Origin: Pseudoscleropodium purum
Taxonomy: Eukaryota > Streptophyta > Bryopsida > Hypnales > Brachytheciaceae
Direction: 5' to 3'
Length of the DNA stretch: 64,000 bases
Assembly: GCA_963969395.1 (NCBI GenBank)
Contig: OZ017805.1
Coordinates: 682,001 to 746,000 of the forward strand
Numbering within the stretch: the stretch's first letter is position 1; each line of letters opens with the position of its first letter. This document shows, piece by piece, positions 35,278 to 47,885 of this stretch. The position numbers and the translations under genes are program-made. The notes under the pieces were generated by a model. It saw only the letters and a program-made list of their open reading frames with translations. It had not been told where the DNA came from and made no database searches.

Positions 35278-36255
35278 TAAGTAATAAATAATGCAATACC
35301 CCTATTTTTATATCAACAATATGAAGAACGTAAACATTATTGTTGACAAAAACACATGGGTTTATTGCATTAGACATCATCTACAATCTATTTAATGAAA
35401 TTAAGACTCAACTCCGAAAACATAAGTTGCTTATAGTGTCTTTTGCTAGTTTATAGATTTAAGGGTGGCTAAATATTTTGAAAGAGAAGTTATGTACAAG
35501 GATAAATTGCAACTATTTTAATAAAAAAAATTGTAAGTATGACTATTAAATGTAATGGTTTAGTACATAAATTTACTAAAACCATTGTCTTTAAAATAAA
35601 TAAAATTGTTAGGTTTGCTTGAAAAGGAATACACTACAAATAGTAATGTATTACAAACTAACAAAAAAAATGGAAAATGAATCATTCCCATATGAGTGAA
35701 TATGAAAATGGTTTGGGAGTTAGAGTGATATAATCTAACATCCAAAAATAATATGGAATATGGAAATGATTTGGATGTTAGAGTGATATGATCCAACACC
35801 CCAAAAAATATATAATATAGATATGGTTTAGGTAGAATTTTTAAATGAATTTTAAGTAATATGTAATGCAATATTCATATTTTTATGTCAACGAACTGTC
35901 CATCATAAACATCATAGTTGACATGAAAACATTGGTTTGTTGTATTAAACATCACCTACAATCTATTTAATAAAATTAAGACTCAACTGTAAAAAATTAG
36001 TACCTTCTTATAGTGTCTTCTACTGGTTTATTTATTTAAGAATGGCTAACTATTTTCAAAGAATGGTTATGTACAAGGATAAACTGCAACTACTATAAAT
36101 AAAAAGTTCTGTGAATATAATTATAAAAGTTAATGCTTTCTTAGAGAAAGTTACTTTTAATCATTGACTTTAAAATAAATAAAACTATTACATTTGCTTG
36201 GGAAAGAATACACTAGCCAAGGAGTACTAATGTATTATAAACTAACAAATCCAAA
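35278..36255. repeat. 575-bp tandem duplication containing a 58-bp duplication
   Basis: 35278-35660 (from TAAGTAATAAATAATGC) repeats at 35853-36255 with many differences, giving a period of about 575 bp. Between them a 58-bp unit (GGTTTGGGAGTTAGAGTGATAT and its variant) occurs twice at about 35700-35815. Confidence 0.75.
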
Positions 36256-37367
36256 ATAAAATTGGAAATTAAAGGTTAATTTAATTTCAAAAAATTGTTA
36301 GAATGAAATTTAAATTAAAAAAACTTTGCTCATCAATAACAAAAAAGAAGTTATTTCATCTACTTAACTTAGATGGATGAAAGAATTAAAAGACTATAAT
36401 TTTCAAACCTCAAAATCTTTTTTGGAAGAACTTGAAAGTATTTCATTCCAAAAGAGTACTTAATTTGTGACCAATTTCAATCTATTCGTATTAAATCTTT
36501 AAAAATTTGATTATGAATTGAGTCCGTTGGGTTTATGGCTAAAAACACAAAGGCAAACCTAGAAATTTTGGCAAATTAAATACAACATAATGTATAGAGG
36601 TTTTAATTCACGATGCTTAAACCTTTAAAATAGCTTAAAGTTAATGATTACATAGTGTATTCAACCAAGTCCAGTTATTTATAGGAAAGACATGTAGGTT
36701 AATAATACCTAATATTCCTTCCATATATTTCTATATGAATTGTGAAACTGTCCTTAATGAAAAAATGATGTTATAGGTGTAAAGATATAGATTTGTATTA
36801 TGTCATAACGTATGTCATAATGTAGAAGTTTGGAAGTTGTTAGTTTTTAGATCGACATTCAACGTTTTTATATACGAATTTAGGGTACTTCTAAGTACTT
36901 GAAGGTTTATACATCTGTGAGCCCAATAGTTGTCATTTGTGCCTCACAAAATTCTTTTTATCACTTTAGCTCATTTCCTAATCATGTTCTAATATTAAAA
37001 AAATTCTTTGATAGTATAAGTTTGTGGTATTCTTATACTTCCTTTTAAATTAAAATGTCTAACTTATCTAGTTTGGATTAGTAAGTTTAATATTTTGAAA
37101 ATCAAATTGATGCACATGATAAAAGGGTAAAACATTTAGATTTTAGGATTTTAGAATTTAAGAAAGATAAATGATTAAATGTCAATATAGTTTGAAAAAA
37201 ATCACACAATGATATTTGGTTTAGGTATTAGACCACAAAAGAAATGGAAATGGAAATTGCTAAATCCATACATTTATACATTTAGGCATTTCATAATAAC
37301 TTGCAATGTGAATTCTAAATCCTAAACTCTAACTTAAGCTTTATAAATTCTAAAATATCTTGCACCT

Positions 37368-37400
37368 TGAACCCTAAAACCTTAAACCCTAAACCCTACA
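37368..37400. repeat. Short telomere-like patch
   Basis: AACCCTAAAACCTTAAACCC and a further CTAAACCC resemble the plant telomere unit CCCTAAA over about four imperfect copies. A diffuse CCTAAACT background precedes it from 37318. Confidence 0.6.
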
Positions 37401-38272
37401 TCTTCAAATTTAATGTCCAAAAAATTCAAACATTTCCATGTCATTGTATATATTTATTTAATATGTGCCAAATATTGCCATCTATCGAATAAAAAAGTTT
37501 TCCGAAAAGGCCAAATTTTTAGGGCGGCGGAAGTTAAGAATCTTAGAAATGAGAGTTTTTGAAAGTGCTTTTCTCAAAATTCCACATTCTCTAAAAGGCA
37601 ACGGCTCCTACAAAAAAACTAAGCATATTGACTTCTTATTTATATATATGAATTTTTGGCGCAGAGTACAAAATTTGTTTGCATACATTAACTACTTGCA
37701 AGGGCTATGACATTACAACCCTAAATGAAGTTGTATTTAAATTCAATGCCCTTGAAACCAAGGAGATACATCTCCCCAATGCTAGAAAAAATATTCATTC
37801 AAATGTGGTTGCCCATTCCTACTAACTTTGTCCCATGCTTTTCTAAGCATCTCTCTCCTCATAACCGTCGCATTCTCTTACTCCATTGTTTCTTGTTATT
37901 CTTCTGTGCTTGCTTGTCTTCAACACTACTCTTGCGCCACTTCAAAACTTTTGGTTTATGATATCATTCTTAGTGACTATATCTGTAGAAGTAGTACTAG
38001 CATGGAAGCAGCTTCATTCCATTAGGATTCTCGTAAGTTCGTTTCTTCTATGCTTGTTTTTGTCACTTTTAGTTTTTGGAGTTTTGGTAAGTTGATATAT
38101 TTTGTCGGACTACGTAATGCTTTAGATTGTTGTATCACTATAGAAGATGTCCTTTGTATGGAACTTATTGTGATACCTGAATCCAGGTTTCGCACTATAG
38201 ATGTTGCTTCATCTTTGATGTATATTGCTCCGTCTATTGTGAGCAATTTTAATGCCGTAAATTCTAGAAGAA

Positions 38273-38833
38273 CTATCTTCGAGTCGAAGATAATAGTGAT
38301 TTACAAATTGGATATGGAATATCTTTGAGTCAAGGATAATAGTGATTCACAAAACTTTAAGTATTATCTTTGACTTGAGGATAATTGACTCACAAAACAT
38401 TGAAGATTATCTTTGACTCAAGGATAATAGTGGACTTACAAAATATTGAAGATTATCTTTGAATCGAGTATAATCGTAACTCACAAAATTTTGTAGATTA
38501 TCTTTGAGTTGAGGATAATTGTGACTCTCCAAACTCTGAGGATTATCTTTGAATCAAGGATAATAGTGACTCACAAAACTTTGAGGATTATCTTCGAGTC
38601 GAGGATAATTGTGACACAAAATTTTATGAATTATCTCTGAATCAAAGATATTCGTGACTCCCTAAACTTTGAGGATTATCTTTAAGTTGAAGATTATAGT
38701 GACTCACAGAACTTTATGGATTATCTTCAAGTCGAAGATAATAGTGACTTACAAAATGGATGTAGATTATCTTCAAGTCAAGGATAATAGTGATTTAGAA
38801 ATTGGATATGGATTATCTTCGAGTCGAAGATAA
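38273..38833. repeat. Tandem array of about 13 hairpin-bearing 45-bp units
   Basis: Each unit is ATTATCTTyGAGTCrAaGATAAT followed by roughly 22 bp like AGTGACTCACAAAACTTTG. The best cores are perfect palindromes with 10-bp arms TTATCTTCGA and TCGAAGATAA around one G. Differences between units often keep arm pairing. Confidence 0.9.
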
Positions 38834-39008
38834 AATTCTCTTATGTGCTTTGGGTAAATGTCTTGTATTTTTTTCATCTATTGGTCTTTGAATTATTGTT
38901 GGTAGGATTCATCCAAGGCTTTCACGTATTTGAGATCTTAATATATATTTATCCTTAAATCAAGGATAACTTATAGTTTGCAAAAAAATTTGTTTTTCTT
39001 CTGGCAGG
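38834..39008. other. Spacer between hairpin array and pseudogene
   Basis: No gene; one further hairpin (TTATCCTTAAATCAAGGATAA) at about 38949. Confidence 0.5.
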
Positions 39009-41636
39009 ATGGAGAATCATGCTGTAAACAAGTTTGCAGTTCAAGTGCTTGTTTTATTGGCAGGTGTAGCACCTTGTGAGGGTATTCTTTGTGCTTCTTG
39101 GAATATAAAGTGTGTAACATTGACAAATGACGACGGATTGGAGGTGGCTAAAGGGATATGTCACAATGTTGATGTAGACCTTGTCATTGACATGGATGGG
39201 AAGCAATTGGGTGATGACTAGATTGCAATCCAAATTGCAAAGTCATTATATGAAGCTGAAGTTCCATTGTCATGGATGTGGTCAATACGGTCTTGGCACA
39301 TTTTGAAGGTTTATCTCAAAGGTGCTAGCTTGTATGATTACAATCAAATTTTTTTTTACAAGGAAGCTCTCAATTCATCCAAGCATCGCTAAGTCAAAGT
39401 TTGTTCATATAAATCTTCCTGAGAGAGGAAAGAGCCAATCAACCCTTCCAAGAAGGAAGTCCTCATGACTACACAAGCAATTTTAGGGGTGTCTTCAATA
39501 ATTTGTTGCCACTTGAATTGCCTTCAAGCATTTTGACACAATAAAATTTAAGCTATTTGGTCCCTTATTCATGTGGATAGTGGAGTATTTTAGCGAAAGT
39601 CATGTCTACTTGACGTGCACAAGCAAATGCACCATCTTCCTAGTGGAAGAAAAGTGATCACCTTGGCAAAACGTGATATTTGTCCCACTACTTGGTGGAC
39701 CATCTATGGAGTCTTAAGAGCTACCTTCTATAGATACAAGGAGATGGCTAAAGAGGATAAACAACCAAAAAAGCATGGTAATCTAGGCTTGAAGAAACCA
39801 CGGACACAGACACTACAAGCCACGGACACCCTCTGAATTCTACTCGAATACTCTACTAACCCTATGCTACACAAGTCGAAGACACTTCAATCAAGAGAGA
39901 AAGCTCCATCTATGGTCCTACCATTTGCTTTTGGGTGGAGGGTCAAGTTGCCTAAGATCAACAATGTCAATTCATCTTTTCAGTTGCAACATATTATTGT
40001 AAGCAAATTGAAGAGGATCCGATGGAATTCATTTCTAGAATACGCTCCAAAGGCTCATGGAGATAGTTTTTCTCGTTGTGGTGTGTGTGACAAACTCAAG
40101 CAACTTAGGAGCACTTGCACTCCACATTTGAAGGCACAAAAAGTGTGGATTAACAAATTAAAAGTTCACTTTCAAGAACAGAGATCACATAAGGAACTAT
40201 ACTACGCAAACTACACTTTTTCTAAGAAGTGTCCTAGAAGGTTTTGACCATCATATACAAGAAAGTGGATCACTCAAAGACAACTTCTCCACATTTCTCT
40301 CACAAGAGCAAGGCAAATGAGTCTCATGAAGTTACCAATCACTAATATAGGTATGATTGCTCATGGTCATGGCGACGTGTGATATATGCACTATGGCTTA
40401 GACATCTTCCCAATAGACTCCAACCACACTATGGGGTCTATTGCAAAATTGTTGCGAGATCTTAAGTTTGAACCAAAGGTTTCTTAACATCAATTATTTG
40501 ATATGAGGACATGATTCATCCATTGCCAAAAGCTATACTACAAGGCTCTGAGATTTGTGTGGATTCCCTACTGAGTTGCCCTAAGGAAGGTGTTGAACTT
40601 CAATCCCTCCCTTCAACACTATTTCTTCAACTGGACAATGCCATTGGAGACAACAAGAACTGTTGGGTTTGCATTTTTTTCCCTTCTTGTCTACAAAGCT
40701 GTTTTTCGGAAGGTGTTAGTCAATTTTCTCATTGTTGGGCACACTCATGAGGACACTAATGCTCTTTTTGGTTGTTGGAGCAGCAAGTTGAAGATGAATG
40801 ACTACCCTATGCTTCCAAAGCTAATGAAGTCCTTTATGGATTGCGAAGCACAATTTGTGATCTCTAATTTCATTGAGGAGGTTCCTGACTTCAAGCAATT
40901 TGTAAAAGGATACTTGCATATAGGTGATGATTCTCTAATGGGTCATTTTCAAGCTTAGCAATTCAAATTTTACAAGAATTCCAACGGATGGCCCTTGATG
41001 TAGTATAAAATTCTTTGTACAGATGTCAATTGGTTGCCCAAGGAAGGAAGGAGAATTTGCTTGTGGAAGAAGACAACCAATAGGTGCCTAAAAGTGCCAA
41101 GGAGTAGTCCCAAACCTTTGGCTCCATAGCTAATGCGGGGCTTCAATGAAGTTTACAAAGGTTTAGACAAGTACATTGCATTGTGGGGTGCAATGGCAAA
41201 TCGAGAGTTACCTAGAGATTTTTGAAGGAAGAATGAGCCAATGAAGTAGTATTGGAAAGGTGTAAGAAGCGCTTTTAATGAACTTTTTGTGAGGCATGAG
41301 GCATTGCAGGATGGATTTTGGCTTCATTTGATAGTCACCAATGAGGTCAAGGATGAATTCCATGATGATCAGACGATACATGAGGAATTTGTGGAAAATG
41401 CACCCTTTGTTGGAAAGAAGCGTGACCATCCTACTCCTTCATTCAATGTTTATCATGATGTATATGCAGGTTACTTTCTTGTGGTGCATCTTGTTGATGG
41501 TGACCTTCGTCCATTTTGGCTTGCTCGGGCACTCACAAATCCTAATTCGGATCCAAGGCATATCAATTCCATTCAGTTGCAGTATTGGACTCCCACATCT
41601 TTTCAGCACATTGATAAAGACTCATATTCAAAGTAG
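39009..41636 (+). pseudogene. DUF7869-like transposase-type gene, decayed
   Basis: One plus-strand frame of about 875 codons covers the region, with roughly 20 stops and one pair of compensating frameshifts at 40240-40310. Recognisable blocks in family order: SRCGVCDKLKQLRSTCTPHL and KVHFQEQRSHKELYYANYTF (about 40070-40220), KVDHSKTTSPHFSHKSK, GMIAHGHGDV, GLDIFPIDSNHTMGSIAKLL (about 40350-40460), LDNAIGDNKN (about 40640-40670) and FLIVGHTHEDTNALFGCWSS (about 40725-40785). I know this block order from a repeated protein family of non-seed plants, algae and invertebrates labelled DUF7869, thought to be transposon-related. The spaced Asp residues (LDN, GHTHED) would suit an RNase H-like nuclease, which is inference. 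C-terminal DVYAGYFLVVHLVDGDLRPFWLA also fits. Confidence 0.7.
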
Positions 41637-43165
41637 GACACTAAAGAAGGGAATTCATGGTGTGAGGATAAGGCCATCTCCCTTAGCTAAACGCATACAG
41701 ATTGTATCATAATTACGTGGAAGTTGCGTGTTAGAGTAGGGACTTTGGATTCAAGAATCCAAATTCCAAAAGCACAAATTGCTATCAGAAAGTCATTGGT
41801 GGAATCCTACATGCTTGGTGAAAGCAATAATGCATCTTTGGTATGAAGATAAATGCTTAGTTTGTATCCATAATTAGGAAGTTGTTAAAGCTTTTAGAAG
41901 TTTTTCAATGTCCTTTTTAAGTAGACAAAATAGAAAAAAAGATAAAATATAGGAAAAAAATGAAAATTAGAATTAAAAAAAAAAGTGTGAATTAGAAATA
42001 GAATTAGTTATCAAATTTCTTTGTTTTTGAGGTTTGATTCTTTTTTATATTATTTGGAAATTGGATTTATAACACATTGGTCCATTAATGAATCTGTATT
42101 TTTATTATACTTTACTATAACTTTTTTTCTTCTGTTGGATATTTTCATAATTCAATTTTTTTTTCTAAAGTTAATATGATTCTAGATGTATTTTTGTACA
42201 ATTCTATGATCTAATTATGACCCGTAAACCCTATTAATTTTTAATTTTAAACATATCCAAGATCGTGTGCTTTAATGTTAAAGCTAATTACTTATTATGA
42301 ATGATGGTTCAAGTTTGAATCTTGAGAGACTCCTTCAAATGTTATATAATATAGAAGAGCTATGTGAATCTATCTTAAGATCCAATAAATAATGAGATGT
42401 ACTTTGTAATGAACCCATATAAGAAAATGAAATATGGAGTGTGTAATTAGTATATAGTCATAGTGCTATTTTCTAATTTAAACAAAATTTACAATTCTCT
42501 TCGCATATGGAAGTCTCAATTTATTAAAGTGTCTCAAATTAATGACCACTTCTCTATACTAAATTTAGAATCATGATTAAAATAAGACTCTACATTCTCT
42601 CATTTTGATGAATATGGCCTTGATTTATGAATTATACATTATGATTGAACTTAAAAAATGTAATTGGTTGTAGAAAAATAACTAAATCTAAATTTATTGA
42701 AGGATTTAATTACATTTTTTTACAATTAATGTCAAAGAATAAATTCAAATTATTTCATTTTAGAGAGTGAATTCAAATTAATTCATTTCACATAATGAAT
42801 TCAAAATATTTCATTTCAAAGAATGAATTCAAATTGATTCATTTGAGAGAATTTTAAGAGCATAAAGGAGACAAAGAAAAAAAAAGATACATATAATTGA
42901 AAAAAAAATGTTGAATAGATTAGGATTTTGAATTGAATGTAAAAATTTTACATGAAATGAAAAAATGATAAATTGAATTTTGTAATGTAATTTAGGATTT
43001 GTTATGCAAAAAAAGCAATTGAGGAGGAGGGAAGTGAATTTGGAAATTGAGTATTTCAATGTAGGGAATTGCAATGACTTTTGTTCAATGGCTACATGCA
43101 ATGTGTACAAAAATTATTTACTATCCTACTATTAGGTTTGTACATGATTTTAGGCTTGTGCCTAG
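41637..43165. other. AT-rich stretch without a gene; small tandem repeat
   Basis: No coding signal. At about 42730-42852 a unit of 31-33 bp based on GAATTCAAATTAATTCATTTC occurs about four times. Confidence 0.6.
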
Positions 43166-44296
43166 TTAATGCCCTTAAAAAGACATTTGGTCCTTCAAGG
43201 GGTAAGTGAAGCTAGGACAACCGTGTGCACAAGGGCGGGTGGGCAATCACATATAGGAGAAAGACACAATACTCTTGAAAGGGCATTTTTTCTCTCAAGG
43301 GGTACATGCGAATGAAGCAACTCCAAGTAGTAGGCAACTTGTGGATACAAGGGCAACCGCGCAAAGGAAAAAAATTTGATGCTCTTAAAAGGACATTTTC
43401 CCCCTCCAAAGGTGTGTGTGGATGAGATGACCGCAGGTGATGGGCAAATGTGGGTACAAGACAACCTTACGTAGAGAAAAAATACAATACTTTTGGAAGG
43501 ATATTTTCCCTTCAAGGAGCACAAGCCAAAGAAGCAATCGCAGGTGGTAGGCGAATGCAAGTACAAGGACAACCACATATAGGAAAAAACACAATGCCTT
43601 TGGAAGGACATTTTTTCCTTTAAGGGGCACATATGGATGAAGTGACCATAGGTTGGCAACTCTAGGTCCAAGGCAACCACGTACAGGAAAAAAAAACAAT
43701 GCCTTTAAAAAGATATTTTTTTCTTCAAGGGGTGCATGTAGATGAGGCAATTGTGGGTGGTGGGTGAATGTGAGTACAAGGTGACCGTGCACAGAGAAAA
43801 AACCAATGCCTTTGGAAAGTCATTTTTTTCCTTAAGGAGCGCATGAGGATGAGGTGACGGTGGGTGATCAGCAAATGCGGGTACTAGGGTGACCGCACAT
43901 ATGAATAAACACAATGCCTTTGAAACGTCATTTTTTCCTTCAAGGAATGCATGCATATGAGGCGACTGTGGGCAATGGGTGACTGTGGATATAAGGTGAC
44001 TACACATAAGAAAAAATCATAATGCCTTTGGAAGGACATTTTTTCCTTTAAAGGGTGCGTGTAGATGAAGCAACTGTGGGTGGTAGGTGACTTCAAGTCT
44101 AAGGTGACTGTGTATAGGTAAAAAATACAATACTTTTGGAAGGACATTTTTCCTTCAAAGAGCGCATGCTAAAGAGGCAACTACGGGTGGTGGACAAATG
44201 TAGGTACATAGGCGCCCATGCATAGGGAAAAAACCCAATGCTTTTGGAAAGACTTTTTACTTTCAAAAGGCACATGTAGATGAGGCGAGTGCAAGT
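43166..44296. repeat. 107-bp minisatellite, about 10.5 units
   Basis: Units begin with AATGCCTTTGGAAGGACATT or close at about 43166, 43270, 43379, 43486, 43593, 43697, 43804, 43912, 44020, 44128 and 44236 (last one partial). Unit length is 104-110 bp; three of the last four full units are exactly 108 bp. Reverse-strand frames stay open across several units (for example 43195-43680) with a repeated PLKEKMSFQRH-like peptide, but units of different length switch frame, so a real protein is unlikely. Confidence 0.9.
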
Positions 44297-44971
44297 AAAG
44301 AAAAGGACAGTTTGGCATAAAGAGATATTGAGAGATATGGTCATGATTAAGGTGAATCAACCATGTGCCTAGCAATTACAAAGGAAACATTCTAAAGTAG
44401 TTGAAAAAGCAAATTGTTTTTAAAAAACAATGGATAGAAATTGAAGTTAGAACTTACCCAATGTATTTAGTTTTTGCAATTTTCAAATAATCATCCAACT
44501 CATCTATTATAATATTATTGTCACATATATTTTATAAATAAGAAATATAGGATAGAGATTTAGTGATGAATCTGTCTATTTATTCTTTGCAACTATCTTT
44601 TTACCATAAATTATTTGTCACTTTAATGTATAAATTAAAAAAATAGTAATTTAGTTAAGAACTTTAAAAAAAATTTGTAGTTCTTTCCTTGTCATACTAA
44701 TTATAAATTATTTATGCTTGTTGATGTATAAAATTAAGAATGAAGGGAGGAGGTTTTAATAAAAACTTTGTTATTTTGTTTTTTTTAATTTTCAAAGAAT
44801 CATTCTATTCTTGTATTGATTGTCACATTGATCTAAAAATTAAAATTCAAAAATAGAAAATGAAGTGATAACATTCCTATTTATTTTTGTAATTCTCAAA
44901 AAATGATGCTATCCATTTATTATTTGACACAATGATATTAATAATAAAATACAAAAGGTAGATGTTTAAAT
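44297..44971. other. AT-rich flank left of copy D
   Basis: No gene. It is made of three or four loosely repeated segments of about 125 bp (ATTTTCAAAGAATCATTCT / TTGTCACATTGAT type). The last 8 bases, GTTTAAAT, may be part of a target duplication (see finding). Confidence 0.5.
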
Positions 44972-45541
44972 CAAGGTTGACAAGATGTCTAGATATGGAT
45001 GTTGGATCCATAGCGTCCGTTGACATTTACAAAATGTGTTGTCCGCGCCATCTCTTGCTTTTGTTCGCCCATTGGAATGCCCTAACCGTCCAGTCCACCT
45101 CGACCACTTCATTTGTTGCGTCGAACATCCTATTTGCCATGGCTACCCTATCTGCCTTGTCCGCCTTGTCCATCGCAACCACCTTGACCACATTGTCCAC
45201 CAATAATTCAAAATGTATTTTCAATTTAATATATATTTCCATACATTGTTGGTTTAGGATTTTAGATATACTATATAGTATACACAATTGCATACATAAT
45301 TACTTCTTGAATTCTATATTCCTCAATTAATTCTAGAGTTCTATATAGCATATTGAACTACTATTCTACTAATATGAATGGCGGAAATGTTCATCTGGCA
45401 TAGGCTAGTGATATAAATGACAAAATCGATGCATCACATGGGCCAAACGACCACAGTGACCCTCACCATTCAAGCAAAGGCAATTCAAGTATTGGTGAAA
45501 CACATTCTTAAATGTCTCGAACAAAAACTTGCTCATATTAG

Positions 45542-45856
45542 CAGGGTTGACAGGACGTCCGGACGCGGACGCTATGTCCGCAATGTCCGCTAACATTCGC
45601 GGTCCCGGCGGACGCAGCGTCCGCTTGCCCCCCATCCGCCCGTTCGCCCGTCCGTTCGCCCGATTACGGCCGTCCGATCGACGCGCGGACTGATCTGGTC
45701 CGCACGATCTGGGCATCCGCCTCGGGCGGTCGGGCCGTCTGCCCCGCCCATCCGCTTTCCAACGGCGATCGGGATGTTGCGTCCGTGCGTCTAGACATCT
45801 GGACGTCCGGAAAACGGACGCTATTTTGGGGCAGATGTTGAGATTCGTCAACCCTG
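45542..45856. mobile_element. 315-bp internally deleted derivative of the large element
   Basis: Starts CAGGGTTGAC and ends GTCAACCCTG, flanked by the 8-bp duplication CATATTAG (45534-45541 and 45857-45864). Its left 70 bp match the kinase-side terminus, its right 80 bp the protein 1-side terminus, and the middle is GC-rich. It is a MITE-like deletion product mobilised by the same machinery. Confidence 0.93.
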
Positions 45857-46729
45857 CATATTAGGGGTTTCACATTGCAATTTGAAGTAGGCCTCCGACA
45901 TGTAGTGCTTGTTGAATTTTGAATAATTTTGCCAACTATATATTCTTCTAATGCATGTGAATAATTTGGAATGATTTCTACATTTGCATCTTTTGTGTGC
46001 AAATATGCAATATCGGGATCCACCTACCATCTCCTTTGTAAGGCTTTTGTCTTCTCACTGCTTGATGTGAATATATACAAAGACTTGTTTGGTTCAGTAG
46101 CTAAGGTGGTCATGCCTCAATCACAAACTCCAATGTAGACACGTGACTCATCCTAGCAAAAGTGCAACATGATGTTGTCTAGAGAAATATCATTGTGCAT
46201 ATGTCCACTAACATACACTGCATTCATTATGTGCATAAAGGCTCATGCAAGCTCTATGCGCTTCTTCCGAAATCGACGAAGATAGTAAGCTTTTATAACC
46301 TCATCCTTTGAGGTGTGTGAATACGTCAACCAAACGTATATGTTTTCTTGATAATCATTATCCATGTTCAACATTTAGCGTAGAGTTCCATTGTTCCACC
46401 AATAGGCATAGCCTTCATACGTTGTTGTGTGCATTGTAGCAAATCGTATCATGACTGAATGTGGCCAATGACTTGTTTTAATGTTCCAACTTTGCAAGTT
46501 TAGATTGAATGCGGTAGTGAATGGATTTTTTTACTGCAAACTTCCAATTTGAAAGTATCCTAGGACATCCTTCAGTATGAATTCTTCAAATTGTTGCATA
46601 CCCACTTTTCATCATCCACACATCAATGAGAATCACCCGTGTTGTATTCGAAAGTGCTATGAGATGGCATCAGTTCCTATCCGCTTCAACAACTCCATTA
46701 TTGCTTTTCCACCAAGCAAACGACCCGAT

Positions 46730-46962
46730 CCATGGTTGTCATAGTGGACGGACGTCCGGTTCGCCCGTCCATTAGAAGTCCCGCTCGTCCGATACAGTCA
46801 ACACATAGTTGACTTTCTGATAATGGAAAAATAGGCTACGTGGATGCCATATGGATTAAGGAACATGCTGGGCGCGGACAAGATCGTTAGGGCGCAAAAT
46901 TAAAGCCGTCCAGACCGTCTGTCCGGTCCGATGACCCTAACTCGCCTGTTAAGACAACCATG
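46730..46962. mobile_element. 233-bp hAT-like MITE of a related family
   Basis: Starts CATGGTTGTC and ends GACAACCATG, flanked by the 8-bp duplication ACCCGATC (46722-46729 and 46963-46970). The ends resemble CAGGGTTGAC at 8 of 10 positions. The interior shares GGACG-type words but is otherwise different. Confidence 0.9.
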
Positions 46963-47619
46963 ACCCGATCCTATTGTTTTTTTTAGAAAATGGAGCACAC
47001 TGATCCTTGAATAAGTTTGCTTTGAGAACGACTTGTTGAAATGCTTCATCATTTGCTCAATATTCCTTGTCATATTTCGCCAAAATGACTTTGGAATTCT
47101 ACAACACGTTGTGAACCTTGTTGTCTAAGCATTTGTTGAAGTATTTCTTGTCTGTATCTTTTCACCATTCTAGAACATTCAATGCATCCATCACCTTTTG
47201 CCTTATGTCTACCTTGAATTTTGGCACACATTCCTCTTTATACTTGATGTATTTATTGTCTAAAGACAAAATTGACTCCAACTTATAAAAATATATGATG
47301 TACTCGATCATGAACTTCTTGCATGTCTCTAAGGGACCTTCCTAAGCTAACTCCAAGCTCGATGGCCTTGCTGCATGCTTCACCTTCTAAACCTTTGCAG
47401 CCTTCTTCTCCTTTGTCATTGTGATGTACCAATATTATGTAAAAGAATTCCAAAAAATTTGGTTATTGATCACCAAAATTTTCAATTTCTATTCCACATG
47501 CAACACTATAAAAAAATGGCAATAAGGGGCCTCCAATATATCACTCTTGCCTTCCCTAGAAAAGGAACCAATGGAAGATAAACCACCAAGCTCTCCGCTC
47601 TATACGACTTAACAAGCGG

Positions 47620-47885
47620 CAAGGCAAAAGTGAGAGGTGGACGAGCTATTTGCCCTTCTTAGATGAAGTGAAAGTAGCTTCCGCCTCATTGGATGGCTGG
47701 ATTGTATCCACCCAATCAAACGGGCCATATATGGCCAACAATCCAATGGTCGCGACAGGGTGGACATAGCATTTGTTCAACCGAATGGCCGACACGGGGT
47801 GGACGGGTCAAAGTAGACACATTTGCCATTCGTAGCATCCGATGGCCACAACGGGGCGGACAATATACTTCACATGTTTATTTTA
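47620..47885. promoter_or_regulatory. Decayed GC island of copy D (kinase side)
   Basis: Corresponds in position to 12140-12445 in A. Remnants such as GGGGTGGACGGG and GGGGCGGAC survive, while most CG pairs have become TG or CA. Confidence 0.5.

Larger units (their letters stand above)
33563..38272. other. Long AT-rich stretch without a credible gene
   Basis: About 4.7 kb. 34740-34850 is rich in CCTACACAAAC units. Open frames at 37465-38328 are short, overlap on both strands and match nothing I know. Separate entries cover the tandem duplication at 35278-36255 and the telomere-like patch at 37368-37400. Confidence 0.6.
45369..47419 (-). pseudogene. Copy D kinase gene, decayed and interrupted by two short elements
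   Basis: Starts at ATG 47419 (MTKEKKAAKV, then TAG) and ends at TAG 45369-45371 after HFRHSY. Insertions at 45542-45856 and 46730-46962 interrupt it. Conserved signs: HNDISLDNIM at the catalytic loop; DWG with Trp now TGA. Between glycine loop and catalytic Lys it has a TGG codon (SNWKFAVKKS) where A and C share TAG, so Trp is the likely ancestral residue. Confidence 0.75.

Noticed and set aside
37318..37400. A chromosome end or true interstitial telomere array
   Set aside because: Only about four imperfect CCCTAAA-like units, no long regular array.
38273..38833. CRISPR-like repeat array
   Set aside because: Repeat and spacer parts are both diverged copies of one 45-bp unit; there are no unique spacers or cas genes and the setting is eukaryotic.
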